A stretch of 64,000 bases of DNA, from NCBI RefSeq assembly GCF_003435815.1, contig NZ_QTUV01000001.1:248001-312000 (forward strand), read 5' to 3'. Positions 9,394 to 18,066 of the stretch are shown here, one piece after another. Origin of the DNA: Dorea sp. AM10-31. Its GTDB lineage: Bacteria; Bacillota; Clostridia; Lachnospirales; Lachnospiraceae. The stretch's first letter is position 1. Each line of letters opens with the position of its first letter. The translations under genes and the position numbers were made by a program. Under the pieces are notes generated by a model that was given only the letters and a program-made list of their open reading frames with translations, searched no databases and was not told where the DNA came from.

Positions 9394-9783
9394 TTACGAA
9401 TTTTGTTTCTTAGTTTCCTGTCCGTTATTACTAAGATTCATAACAAGCCTTAATGTATCAATAGCAAATAATATTCCACCGATAATACCGCCGATAATAC
9501 AACCAAGCATAATTGCAACTATTATTACTAACAGCCCTATCATATCAAAACCAATAATTCCGCCTCGTAAAACTTTACTTATTTTCAAAATGAAATAAAT
9601 TCCATATATAAAACATTCTGCTATAAAAGCAAATTTCAAAAAAGTCTCCACCGGATCGGCATTAATTTGCGAAGATATCTGATAGATTATGCCTACAATA
9701 CCAAAGCAAATTCCTACAACAACTCTCAGTAAATATCTCTTTCTGTCAAATTCTCCTAAATACTTGTAAATTACATTGTTCAT
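9394..9783 (-). CDS. Small glycine-rich membrane protein, function unknown
   Basis: 129 aa with three or four hydrophobic helices. The last is a GxxxG-rich segment (LGCIIGGIIGGILF), which favours tight helix packing. The N-terminus is cytoplasmic-looking and basic, and the C-terminus polar. I do not recognise a family. It is the first gene after the ECF-type promoter at 9828-9866, which links it to the sigma factors encoded upstream. Confidence 0.7.
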   Translation of the reverse strand: MNNVIYKYLGEFDRKRYLLRVVVGICFGIVGIIYQISSQINADPVETFLKFAFIAECFIYGIYFILKISKVLRGGIIGFDMIGLLVIIVAIMLGCIIGGIIGGILFAIDTLRLVMNLSNNGQETKKQNS

Positions 9784-9827
9784 TCGTCTTACCTCTTCTT
9801 TCTACTAAATAGTAATTTTTTGTTTCT

Positions 9828-9866
9828 ATTTATATGACGAATGAACAATGCAATCGGTTTTAAAAA
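9828..9866 (-). promoter_or_regulatory. ECF-type promoter a, in front of the exported-protein genes
   Basis: Minus strand AAAACC (9861-9856), 16-nt spacer, CGTC (9839-9836) followed by ATATAA. This is the -35/-10 arrangement of ECF sigma promoters. It is one of four copies in the window with identical spacing, and starts the run 9783 to 6667. Confidence 0.8.
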
Positions 9867-9877
9867 ATTTAATTTTT

Positions 9878-11023
9878 TTATTTTTCATCAACAATTTCCC
9901 AATGTTTTACATATGAACTGTCAGAACCCCCGTTATTTTCAATTGCTTTTTTCGCTTTCTGATTGATTCGCACAACTCCATTTGATGAAAACTTAGTAAA
10001 CATAGATGATAAATTACAACTATTTCTGATATTAAAATTGCTAAGATCTAACTCAGTAATAGATTTACATCCTGCAAACATTTCGTACATTGCTTTTGTT
10101 TTTGATGTATTAAATTTACTTAGATTTAATTTTTGAAGAGATACACAGTTGTGGAACATTCTTCCCATTTCCGTAGTTTTTGTTGTATTAAAGCTAGAAA
10201 GGTCAAGTTTTTTCAATGATTTACATCCATCAAACATCGCATACATACTAATAGCTTTTGATGTTTTAAATCCCTTAATCTTCAAGTTTGTAAGTGATTT
10301 ACAATTATGGAACATAGCATCCATGTATTCAACATTTTTTGTATTAAACTTACTGATGTCTAAGCTTTTCAGCTTATAACAATTTTCAAACATATATGCC
10401 GTTTCTATTACCGCGCCTGTCTTAAAATTCTTGAGATTCAATTTTTCTAATGATATACAGTCTCCAAACATTGCATACATGAACTTCACTTTTGAAGTTT
10501 TAAATTTGCTTACATCTAATTTTTTCAATGATTTACATCTGTAAAACATAGCACTCATATCCGTTATTTTAGCAGTATTAAATCTGCTTACATCCAGACT
10601 TTTTAGTTTACGGCATCCCCAAAACATGCTTACCGTATTTGTACACTGACTGGTATCCAAATTTTTTATATTTGAAATTTTTGTTATATTTTTGCACTCC
10701 ATAAACCACTGTTCACAACTCTTTGGTCTTACTTTTCCCCTGAAATATACAATTTTAATTTTATTATGATTCTTCAGCAGGCTTGGTCTTGCAAGCTTTT
10801 TATTCTCCAGTACTTTCTTTCCTTTTTGTGGTTTGATTTTCTTCTGGGAAATTACTAATTTCCCACTCTTGTATAAGCAGCAATATACTTTGCTTACTGG
10901 TTTAGAAGCAGCATTAACATACAAAGGTTTCATATTAATACCGGCTACCAACAAAACTGCTACAGTCATCGTTAAAATTATTTTTCTTAATAAAACATTT
11001 TTAATACTTTTTTCTTTCTCCAT
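9878..11023 (-). CDS. Secreted BspA-like leucine-rich repeat surface protein (DUF285 type)
   Basis: 381 aa. After a signal peptide (about 1-38; VAVLLVAGI ... VNAAS) come some nine repeats of about 24 residues with the pattern M-F-x-x-C-x-S-L-x-x-L-D-L-S-x-F-N-T, the BspA/Mycoplasma-type DUF285 repeat found in gut-bacterial surface proteins. There is no visible cell-wall anchor. It lies 49 nt downstream of the YARHG-domain gene, so it is probably the last gene from the promoter at 12332. Confidence 0.85.
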   Translation of the reverse strand: MEKEKSIKNVLLRKIILTMTVAVLLVAGINMKPLYVNAASKPVSKVYCCLYKSGKLVISQKKIKPQKGKKVLENKKLARPSLLKNHNKIKIVYFRGKVRPKSCEQWFMECKNITKISNIKNLDTSQCTNTVSMFWGCRKLKSLDVSRFNTAKITDMSAMFYRCKSLKKLDVSKFKTSKVKFMYAMFGDCISLEKLNLKNFKTGAVIETAYMFENCYKLKSLDISKFNTKNVEYMDAMFHNCKSLTNLKIKGFKTSKAISMYAMFDGCKSLKKLDLSSFNTTKTTEMGRMFHNCVSLQKLNLSKFNTSKTKAMYEMFAGCKSITELDLSNFNIRNSCNLSSMFTKFSSNGVVRINQKAKKAIENNGGSDSSYVKHWEIVDEK

Positions 11024-11072
11024 AAAGCATTTCCTTTCTACTAAAATATTAACAAGGTAACCCTGTTATATT

Positions 11073-12161
11073 TTATCTATACCCCATCTTTTTCTCATAC
11101 TTTTCAATTAATTTTGCATTTGCTCTTTCAGTTGAATTAAGAATTTCTTTCATTTTATCGAATTCATCTGGAGCTATTGTTCCGTCATACCAAGACTTAT
11201 TTTCAAAATAGTTCCGTAAAGCATCATCGTTGAATATTCTTCCATGTCGAGCCATAATTTCGTTTCTCGCAATTCGTAGTTCATCTTTAGACATTTCTTT
11301 TAGCTCCGACATTTTCAGTTTCCGCTTATCACTATCTGAAAATATATAATCTTCCGTAATATCACTATATTTTCTATTACTTTGATCTTGCATCTGTTCC
11401 ATTGATTTGTCTTTTGCAGAATCAAATGTTGTCTCTTCATCAGATCCAATAAGCTCATTTATAAGTTCTTCTGCTGAAACACACTTATAACTATCATCTA
11501 AATTCGTTGCAGATTTTTTATCATAAATTTTTTTGAGATTCTTTTCATAATTCTCTTTGGACATTTTCTTACCATTCCAGGTATAACTATAATCTGATTC
11601 ATCCGTCGCATCCAATTCCGTATTATCGCCAATTCCATATTCGCCTTTTGCAATCTGAACCCATTTCCCATTTTGAATCGAGTAAATATGATCATAGTAG
11701 TTCCCCATATTTCCGCTACCATCATCCAGTACATTTTCCCCTTCTATGTAAGACACTCCGGCACCCCACACATTTTCTTCCTGAACTTGTCCATTTGCAT
11801 AGGTGGCAAATGTTGTACCATCTGCATTACATCCCTCCAGGCAAATAATTTCCGGAATAGTATCTTCATTCACATAGCATAATTTAAAAGTGGCCCCTTC
11901 CTTTTGATTATTGATCCATTCAACATAGGCCTCCTTCCATTCATCTGATTGTTGTTGTTCTTCTTCTCCTTCTCCTTTCTCTTTTATTTTAGATGTTTTC
12001 TTTTCTTTTTTGTCTTCTTTTGTTTTTGCCACCTCTTTTTCACTCGTTTTTTCAGTTTTTGGCATAATATACTGTGTGGTAATTCCATAGCCAACATATC
12101 CAACGCCAAATAATAATATTCCGCTGATAAGATAGAGAATAATTTTTTTCATAATTCTCAT
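11073..12161 (-). CDS. Membrane-anchored or secreted protein with C-terminal YARHG domain
   Basis: 362 aa. An N-terminal hydrophobic segment (6-29, IILYLISGILLFGVGYVGYG) is followed by a Lys/Glu-rich linker (35-70). The middle domain (75-230) has no name I can give. The C-terminal 80 residues form a YARHG domain (ARNEIMARHGRIF ... YFENKSWY), a module of extracytoplasmic proteins, often next to zinc-ribbon membrane proteins. The ATG at 12161 has AAGGAG ten bases upstream. It follows the 37-aa ORF that opens the operon. Confidence 0.8.
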   Translation of the reverse strand: MRIMKKIILYLISGILLFGVGYVGYGITTQYIMPKTEKTSEKEVAKTKEDKKEKKTSKIKEKGEGEEEQQQSDEWKEAYVEWINNQKEGATFKLCYVNEDTIPEIICLEGCNADGTTFATYANGQVQEENVWGAGVSYIEGENVLDDGSGNMGNYYDHIYSIQNGKWVQIAKGEYGIGDNTELDATDESDYSYTWNGKKMSKENYEKNLKKIYDKKSATNLDDSYKCVSAEELINELIGSDEETTFDSAKDKSMEQMQDQSNRKYSDITEDYIFSDSDKRKLKMSELKEMSKDELRIARNEIMARHGRIFNDDALRNYFENKSWYDGTIAPDEFDKMKEILNSTERANAKLIEKYEKKMGYR

Positions 12162-12189
12162 GAATTTTCATCTCCTTGCTTTGTATTGC

Positions 12190-12303
12190 TTATAACATTT
12201 TTTCTCTTATTCGCCTCCACAACTTTTGCATAATATCTCCGGAAGAAAACTGTTCTTCCAAAATATCTTTTAAGACCTTACGCACCCATTCGTCCCATGT
12301 CAT
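12190..12303 (-). CDS. 37-aa ORF directly downstream of ECF-type promoter b
   Basis: Small protein MTWDEWVRKVLKDILEE... with one of the best ribosome sites in the region (AGGAGG, 7 nt before the ATG). It starts about 30 nt after the predicted transcription start. It looks like a charged amphipathic helix with four Trp/Phe residues and no membrane segment. I know no family. Its position as first gene of an ECF-controlled unit argues that it is expressed. Confidence 0.6.
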   Translation of the reverse strand: MTWDEWVRKVLKDILEEQFSSGDIMQKLWRRIREKML

Positions 12304-12331
12304 ATAAGCACCTCCTATACTTTCTTGTGAT

Positions 12332-12370
12332 ACTTATATGACGATTGAACTACCCTATCGGTTTTAATTT
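12332..12370 (-). promoter_or_regulatory. ECF-type promoter b, in front of the 37-aa ORF, YARHG and LRR genes
   Basis: Minus strand AAAACC (12365-12360), 16-nt spacer, CGTC (12343-12340), then ATATAAGTA. Same layout as promoters a, c and d. It begins only 10 nt past the stop of the last gene of the 735-aa sigma operon. Confidence 0.8.
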
Positions 12371-12379
12371 TTAATTCAT

Positions 12380-13027
12380 TTATTGTAAATAAACTAAATA
12401 CCATTTCATATTAATTTTTGCGACTACAAATTGTGTAGATATTTCTTTTACTACCGAATTACCACTTTTAAAAACTATATTTCCATCTACAATATAAGCC
12501 GCAGATGCTTTTTCTGCTTCTTCCTGCGATACCATATATTGATCTACAAGTGTCTGTGACAATTCTTCTTTATCAATCTTTTCTTTATTTCCAATTATAA
12601 TGTCCGTTTTAATATTATTAACATTGATATCCTTTCCATCTCCATATTCTTCAATAGCACTTTGCAAATTCTCCACTATATTTTTACAGCCGGACATCTC
12701 ATAAATTTTCTTTGTTTCTGGTGATAGACTTTCATATATCGCCTTCGCATCACGATCATTAAATCCTTTTTCCACCAATTTTATGGGACGCATATATCCC
12801 GGGGATATCAGTGATTTAATTCCAAAAACTCCTACTATCAATACAACGATTACCATTGCTATTGCCAGTAAATTCTTTGAGGTTTTATTTTTATGTACTT
12901 TTACAGGTGCCTGTGGATTCATCTGCATTTGCTGATTCTCTGGTCTTGAGACCTTTGCTCCGCATGCCGGGCAGAATGCTGCCTGCTCCCCTAATTGTTT
13001 CCCACATTTTGCGCAAAATCTTGCCAT
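12380..13027 (-). CDS. Zinc-ribbon, single-TM protein (TcaA/YvbJ-like layout)
   Basis: 215 aa from the ATG at 13027, which has GGAGGA ahead of it; a longer reading from 13063 adds 12 residues without a better site. Residues 1-24 are a zinc ribbon (CAKCG ... CPACG). A TM helix covers about 53-73, and the rest is exported and resembles the small NTF2/DUF4878-like domains of zinc-ribbon membrane proteins (EKGFNDRDAKAIYESLSPE). Last gene of the operon with the 735-aa sigma factor. It resembles the 190-aa protein that opens the other sigma operon. Possible partner or sensor of the sigma protein; not established. Confidence 0.75.
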   Translation of the reverse strand: MARFCAKCGKQLGEQAAFCPACGAKVSRPENQQMQMNPQAPVKVHKNKTSKNLLAIAMVIVVLIVGVFGIKSLISPGYMRPIKLVEKGFNDRDAKAIYESLSPETKKIYEMSGCKNIVENLQSAIEEYGDGKDINVNNIKTDIIIGNKEKIDKEELSQTLVDQYMVSQEEAEKASAAYIVDGNIVFKSGNSVVKEISTQFVVAKINMKWYLVYLQ

Positions 13028-13064
13028 TTTATCTTCCTCCATCATGTAAGTTTTTATTTTCATT

Positions 13065-15272
13065 TTACTCGTTTGATATTACAAGCTTATTGACAACAAC
13101 TCCTGTTTGACTCTTGTTGTCTCTGTGTCCCTGGGCTTTGAATGCATATTCTTTTCCATCTATATATGATTCTATATCTCCCGATACTTTTATTTTACCG
13201 TCAAAGCTTTCTACAGACTCTATTTTCTTTATTCCATATTCCGCATCAAAGCGTGCTCCATCAAATTCTACTTTTTCTCCTATAACCTTGTTTTCCGCTA
13301 CACCATTTACTTTATATTTTGTATTACGTCCGAGTGTCTTTTGACAAATTTTTTTATAATCTTCCAACTTAATAGCGTTTCCTTCATAAACACCTTCATC
13401 ACTCGTTAACGTATCAACTTTTATACACTGATTCATAAACATATTGGCATATAAAATAAATTCCTTTTCTTTCAATTGGTCAATTTCATAAGTTCCTACA
13501 GGAGCATTAGCACCGCTTTGAGCTCTTGCACGTGGCAAAATAGTAACTGTACTTTCTATACTCCTAGCAACAAGATTATTTTTATGGGGTTTATATGTAA
13601 TCTTGTCAAATACAAATCCTCCAATTTTACTCTTATCATTCCTATGTGCAGTTATCTCCATTATCCCTGGTGTTGTAAGTTCATTCTGATTTGCCGGATT
13701 ATCTGATGGTACATACTCAATTTCTGCCCAGAAATGGAACTCGTCTTTCCCTGTTTGTGCATATCGAACTACTTTACATAGCTCTTCATTATTATATTTC
13801 TTAGTACTTTCACCCTGATACACTGCTTCAAATACATCTGTTCCTGCATTCCCTGATGAGGCGAATATCTTGTTCACCTCTTCCCAATTTGCAGCTTTAT
13901 ACTCAAATGTATCCTCTAAAAATTTCTGGCACTCTTCTAACATTAAAAACTTTTTATTACCAGCTCCATCTTCATTCATTTCCTGAATATCAGCATCTTC
14001 ACTTTTTATGCTATCATCTTCATATACAATCGAATTGGCTACCTCCGCTATAACCAGGTCTGACACTTTTCCTTTTTTTATCTGAATATTGAAATTATCA
14101 TTTTGCGATAAACCTTCTTTTTCTCTCTCAGCTCTCATAAATATACTTGCAGCATACTGAATCTGTTCTTTCTGCTCGTCTGTTAGAGTAAACTCCGGTA
14201 TCGTTTCTTTTTCTTGCTTCGCAGTGTTTTCTTGCTTCGCAGTGTTTTCTTGCTTTACCTGCTCCTGCTTTGTATCTGCCGGTTTGGCAATGTACTTTGT
14301 ATATCCAATATAAGCACCTGTCCCTACCACCGCTGCTGCGACAATACCTGCCACTGCACGTTTTGCAATGTGACCTGCTCCTGTTTTTGCACTTTCTGTA
14401 ATGTGCCCCGCTCCTGCCTTTGCGCTTTCTGTGATATGATCTGATCCTGTCTTGGCATTTTTCACAGCTATTTGCTTTGCTTCAGAATTTGCAATGTATT
14501 GTCTCCATTTTTCCAAGCCAGATGCTTTGACTTCCAATGTTCTTTCTCCTGAAGACAACATCCATACAATAAATGGAAGCGGTGCAATACCATACAGTTT
14601 TGTACCTTTTCTTTCTAGTTCTTCTACTTCATTTTTTATTTTTTTGCGCGCATAATTTAACCGGCTTTTTACCGTCCCGGTTGAGCATTCCAATGACTGT
14701 GCTATCTCTCCTACTGACAATTCTTCATAATAATACATCAGGATACACAATCTCTGATCTTCCGGAAGCTTGTCCAAAATTTCCTGCATCAATCGTTTTG
14801 TCTCTGCATAATCTACTGATTCATCTGGAGAAAACTGCATATTTTCATTAGCAAATCTATCCTCTACTCCCTCGTCATATTCGTCATTTTCCAATTCTGC
14901 AAAGAGCTGTGTGTTATGCCCCTTTTTCTTTCTCAGCCAATCTCTACAACGATTTGCTACAATACAATTGAACCAGCTTTTTATTTTTGCCGAACTTTCC
15001 AGTTGCTCTATTTTAGTAAGTGCAGATAGATATGCATCCTGCAATAAATCCATTGCATCCTGTTCGTTTTTCACAATTTGGATTGCAACTGAAAATCCCT
15101 GTTTATATGTCAGTGAATAGAACTCTTCAATCGCTTTTTCGTTTCTGTCTTTTATTCCCTGAACAACATCTTCCACACTAAATTTCTCTTTAAAATAATC
15201 ATTTTTTGCTCCGCAATGTCTGCAAAAACGTTCCGTTACTTCTATTTCTTTTCCACATTTTCCACAATACAT
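13065..15272 (-). CDS. Membrane-tethered ECF-type sigma factor with N-terminal zinc ribbon and exported domain
   Basis: 735 aa, over three times a usual ECF sigma factor. In order: zinc ribbon (Cys3, 6, 17, 20), sigma region 2 (about 43-116, DLLQDAYLSAL), sigma region 4 (about 158-212, LPEDQRLCILMYYYEELS ... GTVKSRLNYARKK), a conserved segment KLYGIAPLPFIVWML (225-239), three 11-residue repeats (AK-x-G-x-x-HI, 273-305), a TM helix (about 305-327), a KQENTA-rich linker and two related exported domains (about 360-575 and 590-735, each ending HR-x-x-KS-x-x-G). The orientation would put the sigma part in the cytoplasm. No separate anti-sigma gene is adjacent. Release by proteolysis is a plausible activation route but only inferred. 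Starts 4 nt after the upstream gene. Confidence 0.85.
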   Translation of the reverse strand: MYCGKCGKEIEVTERFCRHCGAKNDYFKEKFSVEDVVQGIKDRNEKAIEEFYSLTYKQGFSVAIQIVKNEQDAMDLLQDAYLSALTKIEQLESSAKIKSWFNCIVANRCRDWLRKKKGHNTQLFAELENDEYDEGVEDRFANENMQFSPDESVDYAETKRLMQEILDKLPEDQRLCILMYYYEELSVGEIAQSLECSTGTVKSRLNYARKKIKNEVEELERKGTKLYGIAPLPFIVWMLSSGERTLEVKASGLEKWRQYIANSEAKQIAVKNAKTGSDHITESAKAGAGHITESAKTGAGHIAKRAVAGIVAAAVVGTGAYIGYTKYIAKPADTKQEQVKQENTAKQENTAKQEKETIPEFTLTDEQKEQIQYAASIFMRAEREKEGLSQNDNFNIQIKKGKVSDLVIAEVANSIVYEDDSIKSEDADIQEMNEDGAGNKKFLMLEECQKFLEDTFEYKAANWEEVNKIFASSGNAGTDVFEAVYQGESTKKYNNEELCKVVRYAQTGKDEFHFWAEIEYVPSDNPANQNELTTPGIMEITAHRNDKSKIGGFVFDKITYKPHKNNLVARSIESTVTILPRARAQSGANAPVGTYEIDQLKEKEFILYANMFMNQCIKVDTLTSDEGVYEGNAIKLEDYKKICQKTLGRNTKYKVNGVAENKVIGEKVEFDGARFDAEYGIKKIESVESFDGKIKVSGDIESYIDGKEYAFKAQGHRDNKSQTGVVVNKLVISNE

Positions 15273-15276
15273 CTTT

Positions 15277-15870
15277 TTATTCCTCTACCGGCGTTCCACA
15301 ATGAATGCAAAAACGGTTCCCTTCTTCTATTTTTGCTCCACAGTTTTTACAAATATTTTTGTCTTCCACTTCTATTACCTGTTCCTGATCTTCTTTCTCT
15401 TCTTCTTTTTCCTCAGGCACCGGTGTTCCACAATATGTACAAAAAGCTGCCCCTTCATCTAATGGTTTTCCACATGAATTGCATGTTTTTCCACTTACAT
15501 TTGCCTGACTTTTTACAGCATCAAGTGATGTGCCACAGTAAATGCAGAATTTGGATCCCCCTGTCAGTTTTTTACCACAGGAAGGACACACTTCTTCTGT
15601 AGAAAGTTTTTCAACCATTTGTTTGTTTTCTGCAATTTCCTTCTGAATCTGTGCAATCTGCGTTGTTAAATCAGCGAATTTTTCTTCACACTCCTCCCGG
15701 AAATTTGAGTAATATGTAAGTCCGATCTGATACACCAATTTTTCAATTTCTTTTTCTTTTGTCTTATTCAGATTGTTTAAACGATAAATCTCTGTTGTAT
15801 CCTTTGCTTTTTGTGTAAGCTCCTGGCTTGTCTCTGTTAAACTGTTTTTTACATTGTCAAAAAATCCCAT
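15277..15870 (-). CDS. Coiled-coil protein with three zinc ribbons
   Basis: 197-aa soluble protein. Residues 1-95 are strongly helical, with heptad character (KTKEKEIEKLVYQIG, IAQIQKEIAENKQMVEKL). Three zinc ribbons follow (about 95-113, 130-147 and 174-192), each CxxCG-x9-11-FCxxCG. There is no TM helix or signal. It lies between the 620-aa membrane protein and the 735-aa sigma factor, both with N-terminal zinc ribbons, so a cytoplasmic scaffold or adaptor role is a reasonable guess. Ribosome site AGAGGAA. Confidence 0.75.
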   Translation of the reverse strand: MGFFDNVKNSLTETSQELTQKAKDTTEIYRLNNLNKTKEKEIEKLVYQIGLTYYSNFREECEEKFADLTTQIAQIQKEIAENKQMVEKLSTEEVCPSCGKKLTGGSKFCIYCGTSLDAVKSQANVSGKTCNSCGKPLDEGAAFCTYCGTPVPEEKEEEKEDQEQVIEVEDKNICKNCGAKIEEGNRFCIHCGTPVEE

Positions 15871-15903
15871 TTTCCTATTCCTCTTCTTTCTTAATATTTT
15901 AAA

Positions 15904-17766
15904 TTATAAATACTTTTCCAGTTCTTCAAAGTTGTCGGACATTAAGCAATTACCAATCAGGAAGTAACACTCTCGTCGCATAGAAGCAATATCATTTAAC
16001 AGCTCATTGTAAGATGGTGTACCTTTGAACATTTGCTTTTCATCTTTGCAGTATTTCTTTACATACTTTTTAATAAGTTCTTTTTTGTCTGGATATTTTT
16101 TCTCGACTTTTTCTTTTATTTCGCATATTTTTTTATACCACATACTTGCAATTTCTTTCTGCGTTCGTATTCTAACGTCTTCTTCTGTGTAATTGTCATC
16201 AGAAAAATCATAGCTGTCATCATTATTGTCAGCAGTGTATTCCTTTTCCGCTGCGTTATCTTTTGCATGTGCTTTTTGATCTAATTTACTGATATCTTTC
16301 GCATATTTGTCATCCCACTTTTCTGTCGATATCGCTTTAATGCTATATCCCCAAATATTTTCTGCCGGCACTATTATCACTGATATCTTCTTATAATTAC
16401 ATGATTCTCCTTCATCTCCTAATTCATTTTCAAGGAACCGAATAATTACCTGTTTGTTTTTTACTTCAGTTCTTAAAACACTTGGTTCTGTATAAGTTCT
16501 GGCATTTATTTTATCTGCTTCAACCTTGTAATTATCAAAATCTAGATATACCAAATCTGTGTCCAACTCTATCTCTCTTTGTTTCTTATCAAGACCAATA
16601 TATTCACAAAATTCATCAAATTTATTTCGTTCAATCTCAATTTTTTCAGCAACTGATCTGCTATCCAGTCCATAAATTTGTTCAACGTATCTTGTTCCTG
16701 CAACCGCAATTTTTTCTAAATCTTTTTTGCCATGCGTTCCTTCTGCATTATAATTTTTTAATGCCTCAGCAACATCTATTTTCTGATATGCATCACGCAT
16801 TGCTATTTTTTTCAATACATCAACACTTTGTTTCTTTCTTACGTGTCCATTTTTAATCTGTTTAATTTTATATCCATACGAATTGTTTGCCGGAACAATT
16901 ATTGCATGCTCCTTCTTCGCCTCTCCATCCTCTTCACTTTTCACGAGATTGACAATAAGTTCTTGCGAACTTTCATCTATTATGCAACTTATTGCTTTGC
17001 AGTGAGTGGAATTCGAAATATCCCCATCAAAATTTACAACATATTCTTTTCCATTGTCTTCTATAAAAGAAGAATCCAGATTGTTCTTATCGAATTTAAT
17101 TCCTGTAACCTTATTGAACTGATCTAATGCCGTCTTTTTGAATATCCACTCATTTCCATTCTTCTTTTTGAGTTGGTCATCATTTATAATCATACGGTCA
17201 TTACAATCATCCCAGTCATTATCCTCTGCAATATTGCCATCTCCAAATGGAGCTTTCTCCGTATAAAAATACTCAAATGCATCCGAATAAATATTTGCAA
17301 TATTACTTGATGAAATCTCAGATATCGAATCATATTCCGGTAAATAAGAAGCAACACATGCAATATATGATTTATCAACTTTATTATATATTTCAATTAA
17401 TTTATCAAGATTTTTCTTACCTATTGTATTTCTTACTGCTGCCGTAATATTTTCTACTGCCAATGGATCTCCATCTTGTATAGATGCAGTGTAAGCACCT
17501 GCGCTCACACATAAAACAGCAAAACAAGTAGTTAGTGCTATTGCTTTTTTTGAGTAATGTTTTTTACATTTTGTTTTCCTGTCCTTCGTTTTTTTCCTTT
17601 CGTTCCTTATTTTCATCGTATTCTGCGATTTTGAGATCTCCATTTTCATCGTACTCTGTGATTTTGGAATCTCCATTTCCGGCAGTTCGATTTTTTGTCC
17701 ACACTCAGGACAAAATCTGGCGTCACTTTGTAATTTGCAGCCACAGTTTCCACAAAAATTATTCAT
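15904..17766 (-). CDS. Zinc-ribbon, single-TM protein with sensor-like exported domains related to the 872-aa sigma factor
   Basis: 620 aa. Zinc ribbon at 1-25 (CGNCG ... CPECG), basic linker, TM helix about 75-95 (ALTTCFAVLCVSAGAY), and a large exported part. It contains two units ending in a GY-x-IK-x-I motif (YGYKIKQIKN and WGYSIKAIST) and ends YFLIGNCLMSDN. The same GY-x-I-x-x-I motif and the ending YFLIGNALMDKK occur in the 872-aa sigma factor of the other operon, so the exported portions are homologous while this protein lacks sigma domains. First gene after ECF-type promoter c. Possible competitor, co-receptor or former sigma protein. Confidence 0.75.
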   Translation of the reverse strand: MNNFCGNCGCKLQSDARFCPECGQKIELPEMEIPKSQSTMKMEISKSQNTMKIRNERKKTKDRKTKCKKHYSKKAIALTTCFAVLCVSAGAYTASIQDGDPLAVENITAAVRNTIGKKNLDKLIEIYNKVDKSYIACVASYLPEYDSISEISSSNIANIYSDAFEYFYTEKAPFGDGNIAEDNDWDDCNDRMIINDDQLKKKNGNEWIFKKTALDQFNKVTGIKFDKNNLDSSFIEDNGKEYVVNFDGDISNSTHCKAISCIIDESSQELIVNLVKSEEDGEAKKEHAIIVPANNSYGYKIKQIKNGHVRKKQSVDVLKKIAMRDAYQKIDVAEALKNYNAEGTHGKKDLEKIAVAGTRYVEQIYGLDSRSVAEKIEIERNKFDEFCEYIGLDKKQREIELDTDLVYLDFDNYKVEADKINARTYTEPSVLRTEVKNKQVIIRFLENELGDEGESCNYKKISVIIVPAENIWGYSIKAISTEKWDDKYAKDISKLDQKAHAKDNAAEKEYTADNNDDSYDFSDDNYTEEDVRIRTQKEIASMWYKKICEIKEKVEKKYPDKKELIKKYVKKYCKDEKQMFKGTPSYNELLNDIASMRRECYFLIGNCLMSDNFEELEKYL

Positions 17767-17802
17767 TCTTATCCTCTCTTTCCCTTATATTTTCTTTTGT
17801 TT

Positions 17803-17841
17803 ACTTATATGACGATCAACTCCCTCTATTGGTTTTATATT
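17803..17841 (-). promoter_or_regulatory. ECF-type promoter c, in front of the 735-aa sigma operon
   Basis: Minus strand AAAACC (17836-17831), 16-nt spacer, CGTC (17814-17811), then ATATAAGTA. Transcription would start near 17803 and run through 17766 to 12380, including a sigma factor gene, which predicts positive autoregulation. Confidence 0.82.
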
Positions 17842-17854
17842 TTTTAATTTTTTT

Positions 17855-17897
17855 AAAAAGAGCTGGCGTACCTCTTTTAATGTAGCCAACTCTTTTT
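17855..17897. terminator. Bidirectional-looking hairpin between the two sigma operons
   Basis: Arms 17855-17867 and 17885-17897 pair with one G-T mismatch and are flanked by A/T runs (AAAAAGAG ... CTCTTTTT). It lies between the sigmaA-like promoter at 18021 and ECF promoter c. It could end transcripts from the 451-aa gene or attenuate transcripts from the upstream promoter. Confidence 0.6.
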
Positions 17898-18012
17898 ATA
17901 TTCCGTCTTTTATCCCTGCTATTTTTCTCTAATAGTGCTGCTGCCCTGATGTAAGCTTCCATTCTTTGTCGTATAACAATTGACATTGAATCAATAAATA
18001 TTATTCTGTAAT

Positions 18013-18050
18013 GCGTAATAATTATACACCTACCAGGTTTAATTTAGCAA
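18013..18050 (-). promoter_or_regulatory. SigmaA-like promoter with embedded palindrome, upstream leader of the 735-aa sigma operon
   Basis: Minus strand TTGCTA (18050-18045), 18-nt spacer, TATAAT (18026-18021). The spacer holds the palindrome ACCT-N3-AGGT (18028-18038). The sequence from here to promoter c (17803-18050) is homologous to the region upstream of promoter d. The roughly 300 nt between the genes holds this promoter, the hairpin and promoter c. Confidence 0.6.
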
Positions 18051-18066
18051 CACTTATAAATTCCTT

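Noticed and set aside
14214..14260. Short direct repeats that might be CRISPR-like
   Set aside because: They encode the KQENTA repeat of the sigma factor linker, with no spacers; no CRISPR array is present in the window.
15216..15602. 128-codon plus-strand ORF across the zinc-ribbon genes
   Set aside because: Antisense to clear zinc-ribbon coding sequence; composition is that of a shadow frame.
17816..17986. 56-codon basic ORF on the minus strand in the leader of the 735-aa sigma operon
   Set aside because: No ribosome site, overlaps the hairpin and ECF promoter c, and the homologous leader near 22790-22960 has several stops in the matching frame.
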